DNA from: Micropepsaceae bacterium
GTDB taxonomy: Bacteria; Pseudomonadota; Alphaproteobacteria; Micropepsales; Micropepsaceae
Assembly (NCBI GenBank): GCA_025450355.1
Contig: JANWHR010000291.1
Coordinates: forward strand, 1-12,956
Reading direction: 5' to 3'
Length of the DNA stretch: 12,956 nucleotides
The notes below the pieces were generated by a model, which saw only the letters and a program-made list of their open reading frames with translations, did no database searches and had not been told where the DNA came from. Position numbers and translations under genes: made by a program. Of this stretch, positions 6,131-12,956 are shown piece after piece. How positions within the stretch are numbered: the stretch's first letter is position 1; every line of letters begins with the position of its first letter.

Positions 6131-8044
6131 CTATTCGGCGGCGCCCGCGACAGGCGTTGCAGGTTGCGGTCTGACGCCACGCATCTCTTCCGGATCGCCC
6201 TCGACCGCCTGCAGGCGTTCACGCACCTCTGCGGCCTGCTTCTGCCGGTTCCACATTGCGGCGTAAGCACCGGCCCGCGCGATCAGGTCCGCGTGGCGGC
6301 CGCGCTCGATGATTCGCCCTTTTTCCAGCACCAGGATTTCATCGGCATCCACGATGGTTGAAAGCCGATGGGCAATGACCAGCGTCGTGCGGTTGGCCGA
6401 GACCAGCCTCAGGGCCGATTGGATTTCCCGCTCCGTATGCGTGTCGAGTGCCGATGTGGCCTCGTCGAGCAGCAGGATCGGAGGATTTTTCAGCAGCGTT
6501 CGGGCAATGGCGACACGCTGCTTTTCGCCGCCCGAGAGCTTCAGCCCCCGTTCGCCCACCGTACTGTCGTAGCCGGCCGGAAGTTCACGGATGATCGGAT
6601 CGATTTGGGCCAGACGCGCGGCTTCGAGGATTTCATCTTCGGCTGCTCCGATCCGCCCATAGGCAATGTTGTAGCGAATCGTGTCGTTGAACAGGACGGT
6701 ATCCTGGGGCACGATTCCAATCGCCGCCCGGAGCGAATCCTGTTTCACGTCGCGCACATCCTGTCCATCAATCGTCACCCGCCCCGACTGGATGTCGTAG
6801 AACCGGTACAGTATGCGGGAGATCGTGGACTTGCCGGCGCCGGTTGGCCCGACGATCGCGACCGTTTTGCCAGGCGGCACGCGGAAGCTGATTCCTTTCA
6901 GGATCGTGCGATCTGGGTCGTAGGAGAAAACGACATTTTCAAACCGGATCTCGCCCTTCGTCACCATGAGCGGACCTGCGCCGGGCTTGTCCTCAACTTC
7001 CTCCGGCCTGTCGAGCAGCGCGAACATGGTTTCCATGTCGATCAGCCCCTGGGAAATGTCGCGATAGACGGTGCCGAGAAGGTTCAACGGAATGAACAGC
7101 TGAATAAGAAGCCCATTCGCCATCACGAGATCGCCGATGGTGAGCGTGCCATTCTTCACGCCGATGGCCGCCAAAGCCATCACGGCAACAAGTCCGAGGG
7201 AAGCAATTACGCCCTGCCCCGTGTTCAGCACCGAAAGCGAGGTCTGGGTGACGATCGAGGCACCGGCATATTTTTCCATGGAGGAATCAAAGCGCGCCTC
7301 CTCATGGGCCTCGGCATTGAAATATTTCACCGTCTCGTAGTTCAGCAGACTGTACACCGCCTTGGTATTCGCCTCATTGTCCGACTCATTCATTGCGCGG
7401 CGGATATGCATTCGCCAGCGAGTCACCATGAACGTGAACTGCATATAGGCGATGATCATGGCCGCAGTGGCCAATACAAACCAGATGTTCAACTGCCACA
7501 ACATCAGCGCACAGATGAACGCCAGTTGGAGGATTGTCGGGAATATGTTGAAGATTGCGAGCGTGATCAGCCGGTCGATCGCCTTGGTGCCACGATCGAT
7601 GGTGCGCGACAGCCCGCCGGTCCGGCGTTCGAGGTGAAAGCGCAACGACATGGCGTGCAGGTGGTGGAAGGTCTCGACGGCGATCACCCGCAATGCGTGA
7701 TAACAAACCTTGGCGAAGACCCCGTCGCGGAGCTGCGCAAGCGCCTGCATCAAAATCCGGGCGATGCCGTAAGCGGCGATCAACGCGAGCGGGACTGCAA
7801 TCGCAATATCCTCCGGGCGCCCCTGAAGGCGATCGATCGCCAGCTTGAAAAAATAGGGCGAGGCGACGGTCACGACCGGCGCCAGCACCAGAAAGATGAT
7901 CGAGACGACCACCCGCCATTTCAGATCCGGCCGCCCGGGCGGCCACAGATAGGGCATCAATTTGAGTAGCGGCCGGAAACTCGGCGGGGCGTTGCTGAAC
8001 TCGGCCCCCTTCAACGACTTGCCGCCGTAACCATAGGAAGACAT
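6131..8044 (-). CDS. atm1: Atm1-type ABC exporter (ABCB7/heavy-metal transporter family)
   Basis: This 637-residue half-transporter is a membrane domain joined to an ATPase, expected to act as an inner-membrane homodimer. Six membrane segments lie at about 45-64, 80-106, 162-184, 186-206, 273-295 and 303-323. The ATPase has GPTGAGKST (399-407, Walker A), Q447 in VPQDT (Q-loop), LSGGEKQR (503-510, signature), ILLLDE (523-528, Walker B) and His559. Atm1 hallmarks are LRFHLERRTGGLSR, LLNYETVKYFNAE, VLNTGQGV and YRDISQGLIDMETMF, close to my recollection of the Novosphingobium aromaticivorans Atm1 sequence. The Asn and Gln of VLNTGQGV correspond to the glutathione-contacting part. Family members export glutathione-linked or persulfide species tied to Fe-S biogenesis and heavy-metal tolerance. 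The ATG at 8044 has AAAAAGG just upstream. An ATG at 8059 and a TTG at 8080 are in-frame alternatives adding 5 or 12 residues. A promoter lies upstream at 8101-8130. Confidence 0.95.
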   Translation of the reverse strand: MSSYGYGGKSLKGAEFSNAPPSFRPLLKLMPYLWPPGRPDLKWRVVVSIIFLVLAPVVTVASPYFFKLAIDRLQGRPEDIAIAVPLALIAAYGIARILMQALAQLRDGVFAKVCYHALRVIAVETFHHLHAMSLRFHLERRTGGLSRTIDRGTKAIDRLITLAIFNIFPTILQLAFICALMLWQLNIWFVLATAAMIIAYMQFTFMVTRWRMHIRRAMNESDNEANTKAVYSLLNYETVKYFNAEAHEEARFDSSMEKYAGASIVTQTSLSVLNTGQGVIASLGLVAVMALAAIGVKNGTLTIGDLVMANGLLIQLFIPLNLLGTVYRDISQGLIDMETMFALLDRPEEVEDKPGAGPLMVTKGEIRFENVVFSYDPDRTILKGISFRVPPGKTVAIVGPTGAGKSTISRILYRFYDIQSGRVTIDGQDVRDVKQDSLRAAIGIVPQDTVLFNDTIRYNIAYGRIGAAEDEILEAARLAQIDPIIRELPAGYDSTVGERGLKLSGGEKQRVAIARTLLKNPPILLLDEATSALDTHTEREIQSALRLVSANRTTLVIAHRLSTIVDADEILVLEKGRIIERGRHADLIARAGAYAAMWNRQKQAAEVRERLQAVEGDPEEMRGVRPQPATPVAGAAE

Positions 8045-8100
8045 CAGCCTTTTTCCCATCCCCGCCGTTCGGAACCACAATGGCGTTACCGGGGTTACTC

Positions 8101-8130
8101 TTTAGAAGGCGAGCGGCCCTCGCATGTCAA
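8101..8130 (-). promoter_or_regulatory. probable promoter of the Atm1-type exporter gene
   Basis: On the minus strand a perfect TTGACA (8130-8125) is followed after 18 bases by TCTAAA (8106-8101), four matches to the -10 consensus. It would start transcription near 8094, about 50 bases before the ATG at 8044. The spacer holds a small dyad, GCGAG (8109-8113) and CTCGC (8119-8123). GGGTTAC (8092-8098) and GTAACCC (8135-8141) flank the promoter, so a repressor or activator may bind here. Confidence 0.55.
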
Positions 8131-8161
8131 TTGCGTAACCCAATCTCGCCATAATTTGGCG
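8131..8161 (+). promoter_or_regulatory. possible promoter and dyad ahead of the LOG gene
   Basis: TTGCGT (8131-8136), a 15-base spacer and TAATTT (8152-8157) could form a weak promoter starting about 20 bases before the ATG. The -10 box lies inside the dyad CGCCA-TAATT-TGGCG (8147-8161), which could be an operator. The spacing is short of the usual 17, so confidence is low. Confidence 0.3.
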
Positions 8162-8185
8162 TGATTCGGACCCCTAAGGTTGGAT

Positions 8186-8803
8186 ATGAAAAAAATCACA
8201 TCGCCCAAACTCCCGCTTCGGCCGACCATTTGCGTCTTTTGCGGTTCCTCGCACGGCGCCGACCCCGTCTATACCGAGGCGGCACGCCGGCTTGGGACGC
8301 TCATGGTACAGACGGGATTTGATCTGGTGTTCGGCGGCGGCGGCGTCGGGCTCATGGGTGAAGTCGCGTCTTCCGTCGCCAAATCCGGCGGCCGTATTCT
8401 CGGCGTGATCCCCAGCTTTCTGAGGCACGTTGAACCCCCCCTGCAAATTACCTCGGAAATCATTGTCACCGAAAGCATGAATGAGCGGAAAGCCCGGATG
8501 TGCGCCGCAGCGGACGGATTTGCGGTATTGCCCGGCGGTCTCGGCACTCTGGACGAATTCGCAGAAGTTTTTACCGGCGCGCAATTGCACCTGCACTCGA
8601 AACCGATCGTACTCATCAATATCAGAAATTATTTTGCGCCGCTGGTGACACTGATCGAACACTTCGTCAACGAAGGTTTCGCGGGTGCCCATGTGACGGA
8701 AATCTACCACCTTGCGCCGAGCGTCGAGGACGCAATCGCCATCTTCATGGCCGACCAGGCCGCGCGCAAATCCCGCACGCCCATTTTGACCGCCGTGAAG
8801 TAG
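8186..8803 (+). CDS. LOG-family nucleoside 5'-monophosphate phosphoribohydrolase
   Basis: This 205-residue protein has a Rossmann-like fold. It has the family start ICVFCGSSHGADPVY, the FGGGGVGLMGEVA loop, and the catalytic pair of motifs SMNERKARM (98-105, Arg101) and PGGLGTLDE (116-124, Glu124). The family (LONELY GUY, once called lysine decarboxylase-like) hydrolyses cytokinin riboside monophosphates, and in ordinary bacteria AMP or other purine monophosphates, releasing base and ribose 5-phosphate. No isopentenyltransferase or other cytokinin gene is visible nearby, so hormone production cannot be claimed. The ATG at 8186 has TAAGG six bases upstream; an in-frame TTG at 8180 is less likely. 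The gene is divergent from the exporter and converges with cimA across a 21-base gap. The length is close to the usual 190-210. Confidence 0.93.
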   Translation: MKKITSPKLPLRPTICVFCGSSHGADPVYTEAARRLGTLMVQTGFDLVFGGGGVGLMGEVASSVAKSGGRILGVIPSFLRHVEPPLQITSEIIVTESMNERKARMCAAADGFAVLPGGLGTLDEFAEVFTGAQLHLHSKPIVLINIRNYFAPLVTLIEHFVNEGFAGAHVTEIYHLAPSVEDAIAIFMADQAARKSRTPILTAVK

Positions 8804-8824
8804 CGCGCCCTGCACCGTCACAAT

Positions 8825-10420
8825 TCAGCTGGGCGGCGCGCCGTCGCGGTAAAGCTTGAAGCAGATGGAATCGGAAAGCGCCTCGAAGGACGCGTCCATG
8901 ATGTTCTCGGAGACCCCTACCGTTGACCAGCGATTGCCGGCGCCGTCCGCGCTTTCGATCATCACGCGCGTGACGGCTTCGGTGCCACCCGTGAGGATGC
9001 GGACCTTGTAGTCAACCAGCCGCAAGTCCTGCAGGTATGACGAATACCGTCCCAGATCCTTGCGGAGTGCATGATCGAGTGCATTCACCGGACCATTGCC
9101 GGTTGCGACGTTGTGAAAAACCTCTCCGCCGGCATTCACTTTCACAACTGCCTCAGAGACGGTGACCAGATTTCCGACCGCGTTGTGACGGCGCTCAACC
9201 ATGACGCGGAAGCTCTCGACGGTGAAATAGGCCGGTACCTGCCCCAGGGCACGGCGCGCGAGCAGTTCGAACGATGCTTCGGCGCCGTCATAGGCATAAC
9301 CGAGGTATTCGCGGCTCTTCACTTCTTCCAGCAGCCGCCCGACTCTTTTGTCCGTAGGCTGAATTTCAATACCCAGAACAGCAAGCCGCGCCATGATGGC
9401 CGAACGCCCTGCCTGATCCGAAACAAGGATATGGCGGTGGTTTCCGACGGCTTCGGGACGGACGTGTTCGTAGGTCGCGGGATCCTTCTGCACCGCAGCG
9501 ACATGCAATCCGCCCTTGTGCGCGAAAGCCGAAGGTCCGACATAGGCCGCGTGACGGTTCGGCGCGCGGTTGAGTATCTCATCCAGAAGGCGCGACACCG
9601 GCGTGAGTTGTTTCAGCGCTTCGCCATCCACCCCGGTTTCGAACTGCGACGCATATGGCTCCTTCAGGAGAAGATTGGCGAGAATCGAGCAGAGATTTGC
9701 GTTTCCGCAACGCTCACCGAGTCCGTTCAGCGTGCCCTGGATCTGGCGCGCGCCACCGCGCAACGCGGCAAGGCTGACGGCCACCGCCTGTTCGGTATCG
9801 TTGTGCGCGTGAATCCCGAGTTGCGCGAAGGGCAGCTTTGATTTCACCTCCGACGCGATGCGGTACACCTCTTCAGGCAGGCTTCCGCCATTGGTATCGC
9901 ACAAGACCAGCCACGCTGCCCCGGCATCCTGCGCGGCCTTTAGCGCAGTCAGGGCATAATCCGGATTCGCCCGGTATCCATCGAAGAAATGTTCCGCATC
10001 GAACAGCACTTCGCGCGCGCGCACGCCGGCCGCTACAGATTCCGCGATATTGTCGATGTTTTCGTTGCGGGAAATTCCAAGCGCGACGTCAACCTGGTAA
10101 TCCCAGCTCTTGCCGACGAGGCAAAGGGTTGACGCGCGAGATGACAACAGTGCGGCAAGACCCGGATCATTTGCAGCACTCCGTCCCGATCGCTTGGTCA
10201 TGCCAAAGGCCGTGAACCGCGCGTGGTTCAGATGCGGCGGATCGGCGAAAAATGCATCGTCCGTGGGATTGGCCCCGGGCCAACCGCCTTCCACATAATC
10301 CATCCCGAGGCGGTCCAGCGCTTCGGCAATGACGCGCTTGTCTTCAACCGAAAAATCGACGCCCTGCGTCTGCGCGCCATCGCGCAACGTCGTGTCGTAA
10401 AGTGTAACCCGTTCCTTCAC
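8825..10420 (-). CDS. cimA: (R)-citramalate synthase
   Basis: This 531-residue enzyme of the alpha-isopropylmalate synthase family condenses pyruvate with acetyl-CoA to citramalate, opening the threonine-independent route to isoleucine. The TIM barrel starts with LYDTTLRDGAQTQG (7-20), which holds the metal-binding Asp9 and the catalytic Arg13. The metal-binding HAH is His204-His206 in LGIHAHNDT, and GERCGNANL (236-244) follows. The hinge has AFAHKGGLHVAAV (298-310). The C-terminal regulatory domain (about 395-520) ends with STVGVSENIMDASFEAL, where isoleucine feedback would act. The length and the sequence fit the long CimA type better than LeuA or homocitrate synthase, though substrate choice within the family is not certain from motifs. 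The start is a GTG overlapping the cysS stop as GTGA, and the next ATG is 39 codons on, so the GTG is safe. It is the last gene of the operon. Confidence 0.9.
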   Translation of the reverse strand: MKERVTLYDTTLRDGAQTQGVDFSVEDKRVIAEALDRLGMDYVEGGWPGANPTDDAFFADPPHLNHARFTAFGMTKRSGRSAANDPGLAALLSSRASTLCLVGKSWDYQVDVALGISRNENIDNIAESVAAGVRAREVLFDAEHFFDGYRANPDYALTALKAAQDAGAAWLVLCDTNGGSLPEEVYRIASEVKSKLPFAQLGIHAHNDTEQAVAVSLAALRGGARQIQGTLNGLGERCGNANLCSILANLLLKEPYASQFETGVDGEALKQLTPVSRLLDEILNRAPNRHAAYVGPSAFAHKGGLHVAAVQKDPATYEHVRPEAVGNHRHILVSDQAGRSAIMARLAVLGIEIQPTDKRVGRLLEEVKSREYLGYAYDGAEASFELLARRALGQVPAYFTVESFRVMVERRHNAVGNLVTVSEAVVKVNAGGEVFHNVATGNGPVNALDHALRKDLGRYSSYLQDLRLVDYKVRILTGGTEAVTRVMIESADGAGNRWSTVGVSENIMDASFEALSDSICFKLYRDGAPPS

Positions 10421-11724
10421 CGCTTTACCTCCCAGGTGGTGCCGGTGGGAAGGTCTTTAAGGATGATTCCCCTTGCTGCAAGCCCATCGCGGATGCGGTC
10501 GGCTTCGGCAAAATCGCGTATCTTGCGGGCGGCAGCGCGTGCCGCAATTGCGCCGGCAATTTCCTGCGGATCGACGGGCGCTCTGGCCGCAATCCGGTCC
10601 TGCACGACAGAGAAACCCAAAACTCCCAGCCCACCGCCGAGCTCGGCGGGATTGCACTTGTGTAATTCGGTTATCGCCAGTGGCGTGTTCAGGTCATCGC
10701 AGAGCGCAGCCAGGAAATCGGCCGAGAGCGCCGTCGCCAGGACTGGTTCGGCAATGCCGTAAAACCGCTCCAGCGTCGTCCAGCTCTCTTTCATCCCATG
10801 CAAAGTCCAGTCCGTCGGCTGGCGGTAATGCGTGCGCAGCATGTTGAAGCGCAACACTTCGCCCGGCCAGTCTTTCAGCAGGTCATGGATGGTGAAAAAA
10901 TTGCCCAGACTCTTGGACATTTTTTCACCTTCGACCTGCAGAAAGCCATTGTGCATCCAGATGCGCGCGGGCGGCTTGCCCGAATGCGCGCTTTCGGATT
11001 GTGCGATCTCGTTTTCGTGGTGCGGAAACACCAGATCGATCCCACCGCCGTGGATATCGAAGCTCTCCCCGAGCAGGGCTTCGGACATGGCGGAACACTC
11101 AATATGCCAGCCGGGCCGGCCGCGGCCCCAGGGCGATCCCCAGCCTGGCTGCGCCGCGTCCGACGGCTTCCAGAGCACAAAATCCATGGCATTTTTCTTG
11201 TACGGCGCGACCTCGACGCGGGCCCCCGCGATCATCTCATCGAGAGAGCGCCGCGCCAGCTTGCCGTAATCAGGCCTGGAAGCCACCTCAAACAGAACAT
11301 GTCCTTCGGCCTCATAGGCATGTCCGTTTTCGATCAGTCTGCTGATCATGGCGATCATTGCTGGAATATAGGCAGTCGCACGCGGCTCGTGGCTGGGCGC
11401 GAGGCATGAGAGAGCCGCCGCGTCCTGGTGATACTGCTCTGCCGTGCGCAACGTCAGATTCGGAATCGAAACACCTTCTTCAGCGGCGCGAAGGATGATC
11501 TTGTCATCCACATCGGTGATGTTTCGGACATAGGTGACATGCGCGTCACCATAGAGGTGGCGGAGCACCCGAAACAATATGTCAAATACGATCAGCGGCC
11601 GCGCATTGCCGATGTGTGCGAAATCATAAACGGTGGGGCCGCAGACATAGAGGCGGACATTCGCCGGGTCGAGCGGGTGAAATTCCTCCTTGCTCCGCGA
11701 CAGCGTATTGTAGAGGCGCAGCAT
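10417..11724 (-). CDS. cysS: cysteinyl-tRNA synthetase
   Basis: This 435-residue class I synthetase charges tRNA-Cys. It has YVCGPTVYDFAHIGNAR with the HIGH-like motif HIGN (37-40), and the KMSKS loop (268-272). The zinc site that selects cysteine is complete: Cys28, Cys210 in GWHIECSAM, and His235 and Glu239 in FPHHENE. These match the E. coli ligands almost position for position. The C-terminal helical domain (about 310-435) contains the family stretch FAEADRIRDGLAARGI. It is somewhat shorter than the 461-residue E. coli enzyme at the tail. The second of two adjacent ATGs is chosen because GAGGAGG (11736-11730) is best placed for it. The gene lies 20 bases after nadE and overlaps cimA by four bases. 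Confidence 0.96.
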   Translation of the reverse strand: MLRLYNTLSRSKEEFHPLDPANVRLYVCGPTVYDFAHIGNARPLIVFDILFRVLRHLYGDAHVTYVRNITDVDDKIILRAAEEGVSIPNLTLRTAEQYHQDAAALSCLAPSHEPRATAYIPAMIAMISRLIENGHAYEAEGHVLFEVASRPDYGKLARRSLDEMIAGARVEVAPYKKNAMDFVLWKPSDAAQPGWGSPWGRGRPGWHIECSAMSEALLGESFDIHGGGIDLVFPHHENEIAQSESAHSGKPPARIWMHNGFLQVEGEKMSKSLGNFFTIHDLLKDWPGEVLRFNMLRTHYRQPTDWTLHGMKESWTTLERFYGIAEPVLATALSADFLAALCDDLNTPLAITELHKCNPAELGGGLGVLGFSVVQDRIAARAPVDPQEIAGAIAARAAARKIRDFAEADRIRDGLAARGIILKDLPTGTTWEVKR

Positions 11725-11729
11725 CATGC

Positions 11730-11736
11730 CCTCCTC
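11730..11736 (-). promoter_or_regulatory. strong ribosome binding site of cysS
   Basis: GAGGAGG on the minus strand lies two bases before a first ATG (11727) and five before a second (11724). The spacing favours the second ATG as the start. It also rules out the longer in-frame TTG start at 11748 that would touch the nadE stop codon. Confidence 0.75.
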
Positions 11737-11744
11737 ATAACGCC

Positions 11745-12956
11745 TCAACGCGCATTGCGGAACGCATTGGTCAGCGGATAGCGGCGGTCACGCCCGAAAT
11801 TGCGCGAACTCAGCTTTACGCCCGGCGCTGCCTGGCGGCGCTTGTATTCTGCGGAATAGAGCAGTTGCTCCACGCGCTTTACCGTTTCCGGATCGAAGCC
11901 GCGCGCGACTACCCCGTCGAATGCCATCTCGCCTTCCACGAGGCACTCCAGAATGCCGTCGAGGACCGAATAGGGCGGCAGCGTGTCTTCGTCTTTCTGG
12001 TTGCTGCGCAGTTCGGCGGTAGGCGGCTTGATCATGACGCGCTCCGGCATGACGGGTCCTTCCGGTCCGAGGCCATTGGCCGGGCGATGCTCATTCCGCC
12101 AATGCGACAGCGCAAACACCTGTGTCTTGTACAGGTCCTTCAGCACGTTGTAGCCGCCGCACATGTCGCCGTAGAGCGTGGCGTAACCGACCGACATTTC
12201 GGACTTGTTTCCCGTCGTGACCACCATCGGGCCGAATTTGTTTGAGATGGCCATCAGTATGATCCCGCGGACCCGCGACTGGATATTCTCCTCGGTCATG
12301 TCCGGTCTGGACCCTGCGAACAGGGGGCCCAGCACTTCGCCAAAGGCGGCGACCGGCGGTTCAATCGAAATCCGGTCGAGATGGACGTTGAGCATGGCCG
12401 CCACCTGTTCGGCGTCCTCAATGCTGTCTTGCGATGTGTAGCGCGACGGCATCAGGATGCAGCGAACGCGATCACGCCCCAGAGCATCCACGGCGACAGC
12501 CGCGGTCAGCGCCGAATCGACGCCGCCGGAGAGGCCAATCACCACTCCCGGAAACCGGTTTTTGTTCACGTAGTCCTTCAGCCCCAGGACCATACCGCAA
12601 TAGAGCGCCTGGTTCTGGTCCTGAATTTCCGCAATTTCGCCGCGCGCACAGAACCAGCCGGTTTCGCCGCGCGTCCAATGGGTCACGACGACCGCCTCCT
12701 GCCAATCGGGCAGTTGCAGCGCGAGCCGGTGGTCCGTGTTGAGAACGAAAGATGCGCCATCGAACACCAGCTCATCCTGGCCTCCGACTTGATTGAGATA
12801 GACCAGCGGCAACCCGCTTTCGACCACGCGCGCGACCGCAACATTCAGGCGGTGATCGCGTTTGCGCGCATCAAAGGGCGAACCATTCGGAACCAGAAGG
12901 ATTTCCGCGCCGGTTTCTCCCAGGCATTCGACGACATCCGGCGACCAGATGTCTTC
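11745..12956 (-). CDS. nadE: glutamine-dependent NAD+ synthetase, 5' end outside window
   Basis: 403 codons are visible, and the frame stays open to the right edge. The visible part begins with EDIWSPDVVECLGETGAEIL, the stretch right after the nitrilase cysteine (normally CED), so the catalytic Cys lies just outside. LLVPNGSPFDARK, YLNQVGGQDELVFDGASF and the rest of the glutaminase domain follow. The synthetase domain has the PP-loop SGGVDS (visible residues 143-148), TTGNKSE (248-253), GDMCGGYNVLKDLYKT and AELRSNQKDEDTLPPY (314-329). The protein makes NAD+ from deamido-NAD+, ATP and glutamine-derived ammonia, in the cytoplasm. Full-length members are about 540-580 residues, so roughly 150 are missing. 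A GTG at 12827 is not the true start, because upstream codons continue the family sequence. It is the first visible gene of the nadE-cysS-cimA operon. Confidence 0.95.
   Translation of the reverse strand, partial: EDIWSPDVVECLGETGAEILLVPNGSPFDARKRDHRLNVAVARVVESGLPLVYLNQVGGQDELVFDGASFVLNTDHRLALQLPDWQEAVVVTHWTRGETGWFCARGEIAEIQDQNQALYCGMVLGLKDYVNKNRFPGVVIGLSGGVDSALTAAVAVDALGRDRVRCILMPSRYTSQDSIEDAEQVAAMLNVHLDRISIEPPVAAFGEVLGPLFAGSRPDMTEENIQSRVRGIILMAISNKFGPMVVTTGNKSEMSVGYATLYGDMCGGYNVLKDLYKTQVFALSHWRNEHRPANGLGPEGPVMPERVMIKPPTAELRSNQKDEDTLPPYSVLDGILECLVEGEMAFDGVVARGFDPETVKRVEQLLYSAEYKRRQAAPGVKLSSRNFGRDRRYPLTNAFRNAR

Noticed and set aside
6368..7969. A 533-codon open frame on the plus strand, opposite the Atm1-type exporter gene.
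   Set aside because: Its translation is rich in Arg, His, Gln and Asp with no domain or signal. It is the antisense shadow of a strongly conserved exporter gene with biased codon use.
8174..8821. A 215-codon open frame on the minus strand, opposite the LOG-family gene.
   Set aside because: The plus-strand frame carries intact catalytic motifs (ERKARM, PGGLGTLDE). The minus-strand frame has none and is its shadow.
8803..8841. Inverted repeat GCGCGCC/GGCGCGC between and into the convergent LOG and cimA genes, as a shared terminator.
   Set aside because: The loop is 25 bases, one arm lies within cimA, and neither side has a T run. It may be a by-product of G+C-rich sequence.
12705..12827. GTG at 12827 as a full start for a short 360-residue NAD synthetase.
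   Set aside because: The 43 upstream codons to the window edge continue the nitrilase-like glutaminase domain, so the gene extends beyond the window.

Overview
The window reads as chromosomal DNA of an alphaproteobacterium. It is about 60% G+C by eye and densely coded, with GTG and TTG start codons in play. The clues are an Atm1-type ABC exporter very close to the Novosphingobium protein, a two-domain cold-shock protein, and the neighbours nadE, cysS and cimA. The order cannot be fixed from the sequence. There are ten genes: eight complete and two cut by the window ends. I see no tRNA, rRNA, CRISPR array, insertion sequence or phage gene.

Left part (1-4699, minus strand): one tightly packed operon. 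In transcription order it encodes a class III (CaiB/BaiF) CoA-transferase, a thiolase-fold protein without the catalytic cysteine, a DUF35 zinc-ribbon/OB-fold partner, a fused two-domain ABC permease of the iron/thiamine/putrescine type, and the first 22 codons of the ABC ATPase, which runs off the left edge. The first three junctions overlap or nearly touch. The pairing of a cysteine-less thiolase-like protein with DUF35 resembles the Ltp2-ChsH2 retro-aldolase of steroid side-chain breakdown. With a CoA-transferase and a transporter, it suggests import of an unknown carboxylic acid, its activation to a CoA thioester, and carbon-carbon cleavage. The substrate cannot be read from the sequence.

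Middle part (4881-8803): a small secreted DUF6152-like protein (minus) with a clear Rho-independent terminator. Divergent from it is a double cold-shock-domain protein (plus), which converges with the Atm1-type exporter (minus) across a 3-base gap. The exporter promoter region has a perfect TTGACA -35 box, and several small dyads lie between it and a divergent LOG-family nucleoside-monophosphate hydrolase (plus).

Right part (8825-12956, minus strand): a housekeeping operon running nadE (cut by the right edge just past its nitrilase cysteine position), cysS and cimA. It covers NAD synthesis, cysteinyl-tRNA charging and citramalate (isoleucine) synthesis; cysS and cimA overlap by GTGA.

Most of the window is ordinary. 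The part least explained by known annotation is the CoA-transferase/thiolase-like/DUF35/ABC operon and the abrupt fall in G+C at its left end. I found no convincing wholly new system.
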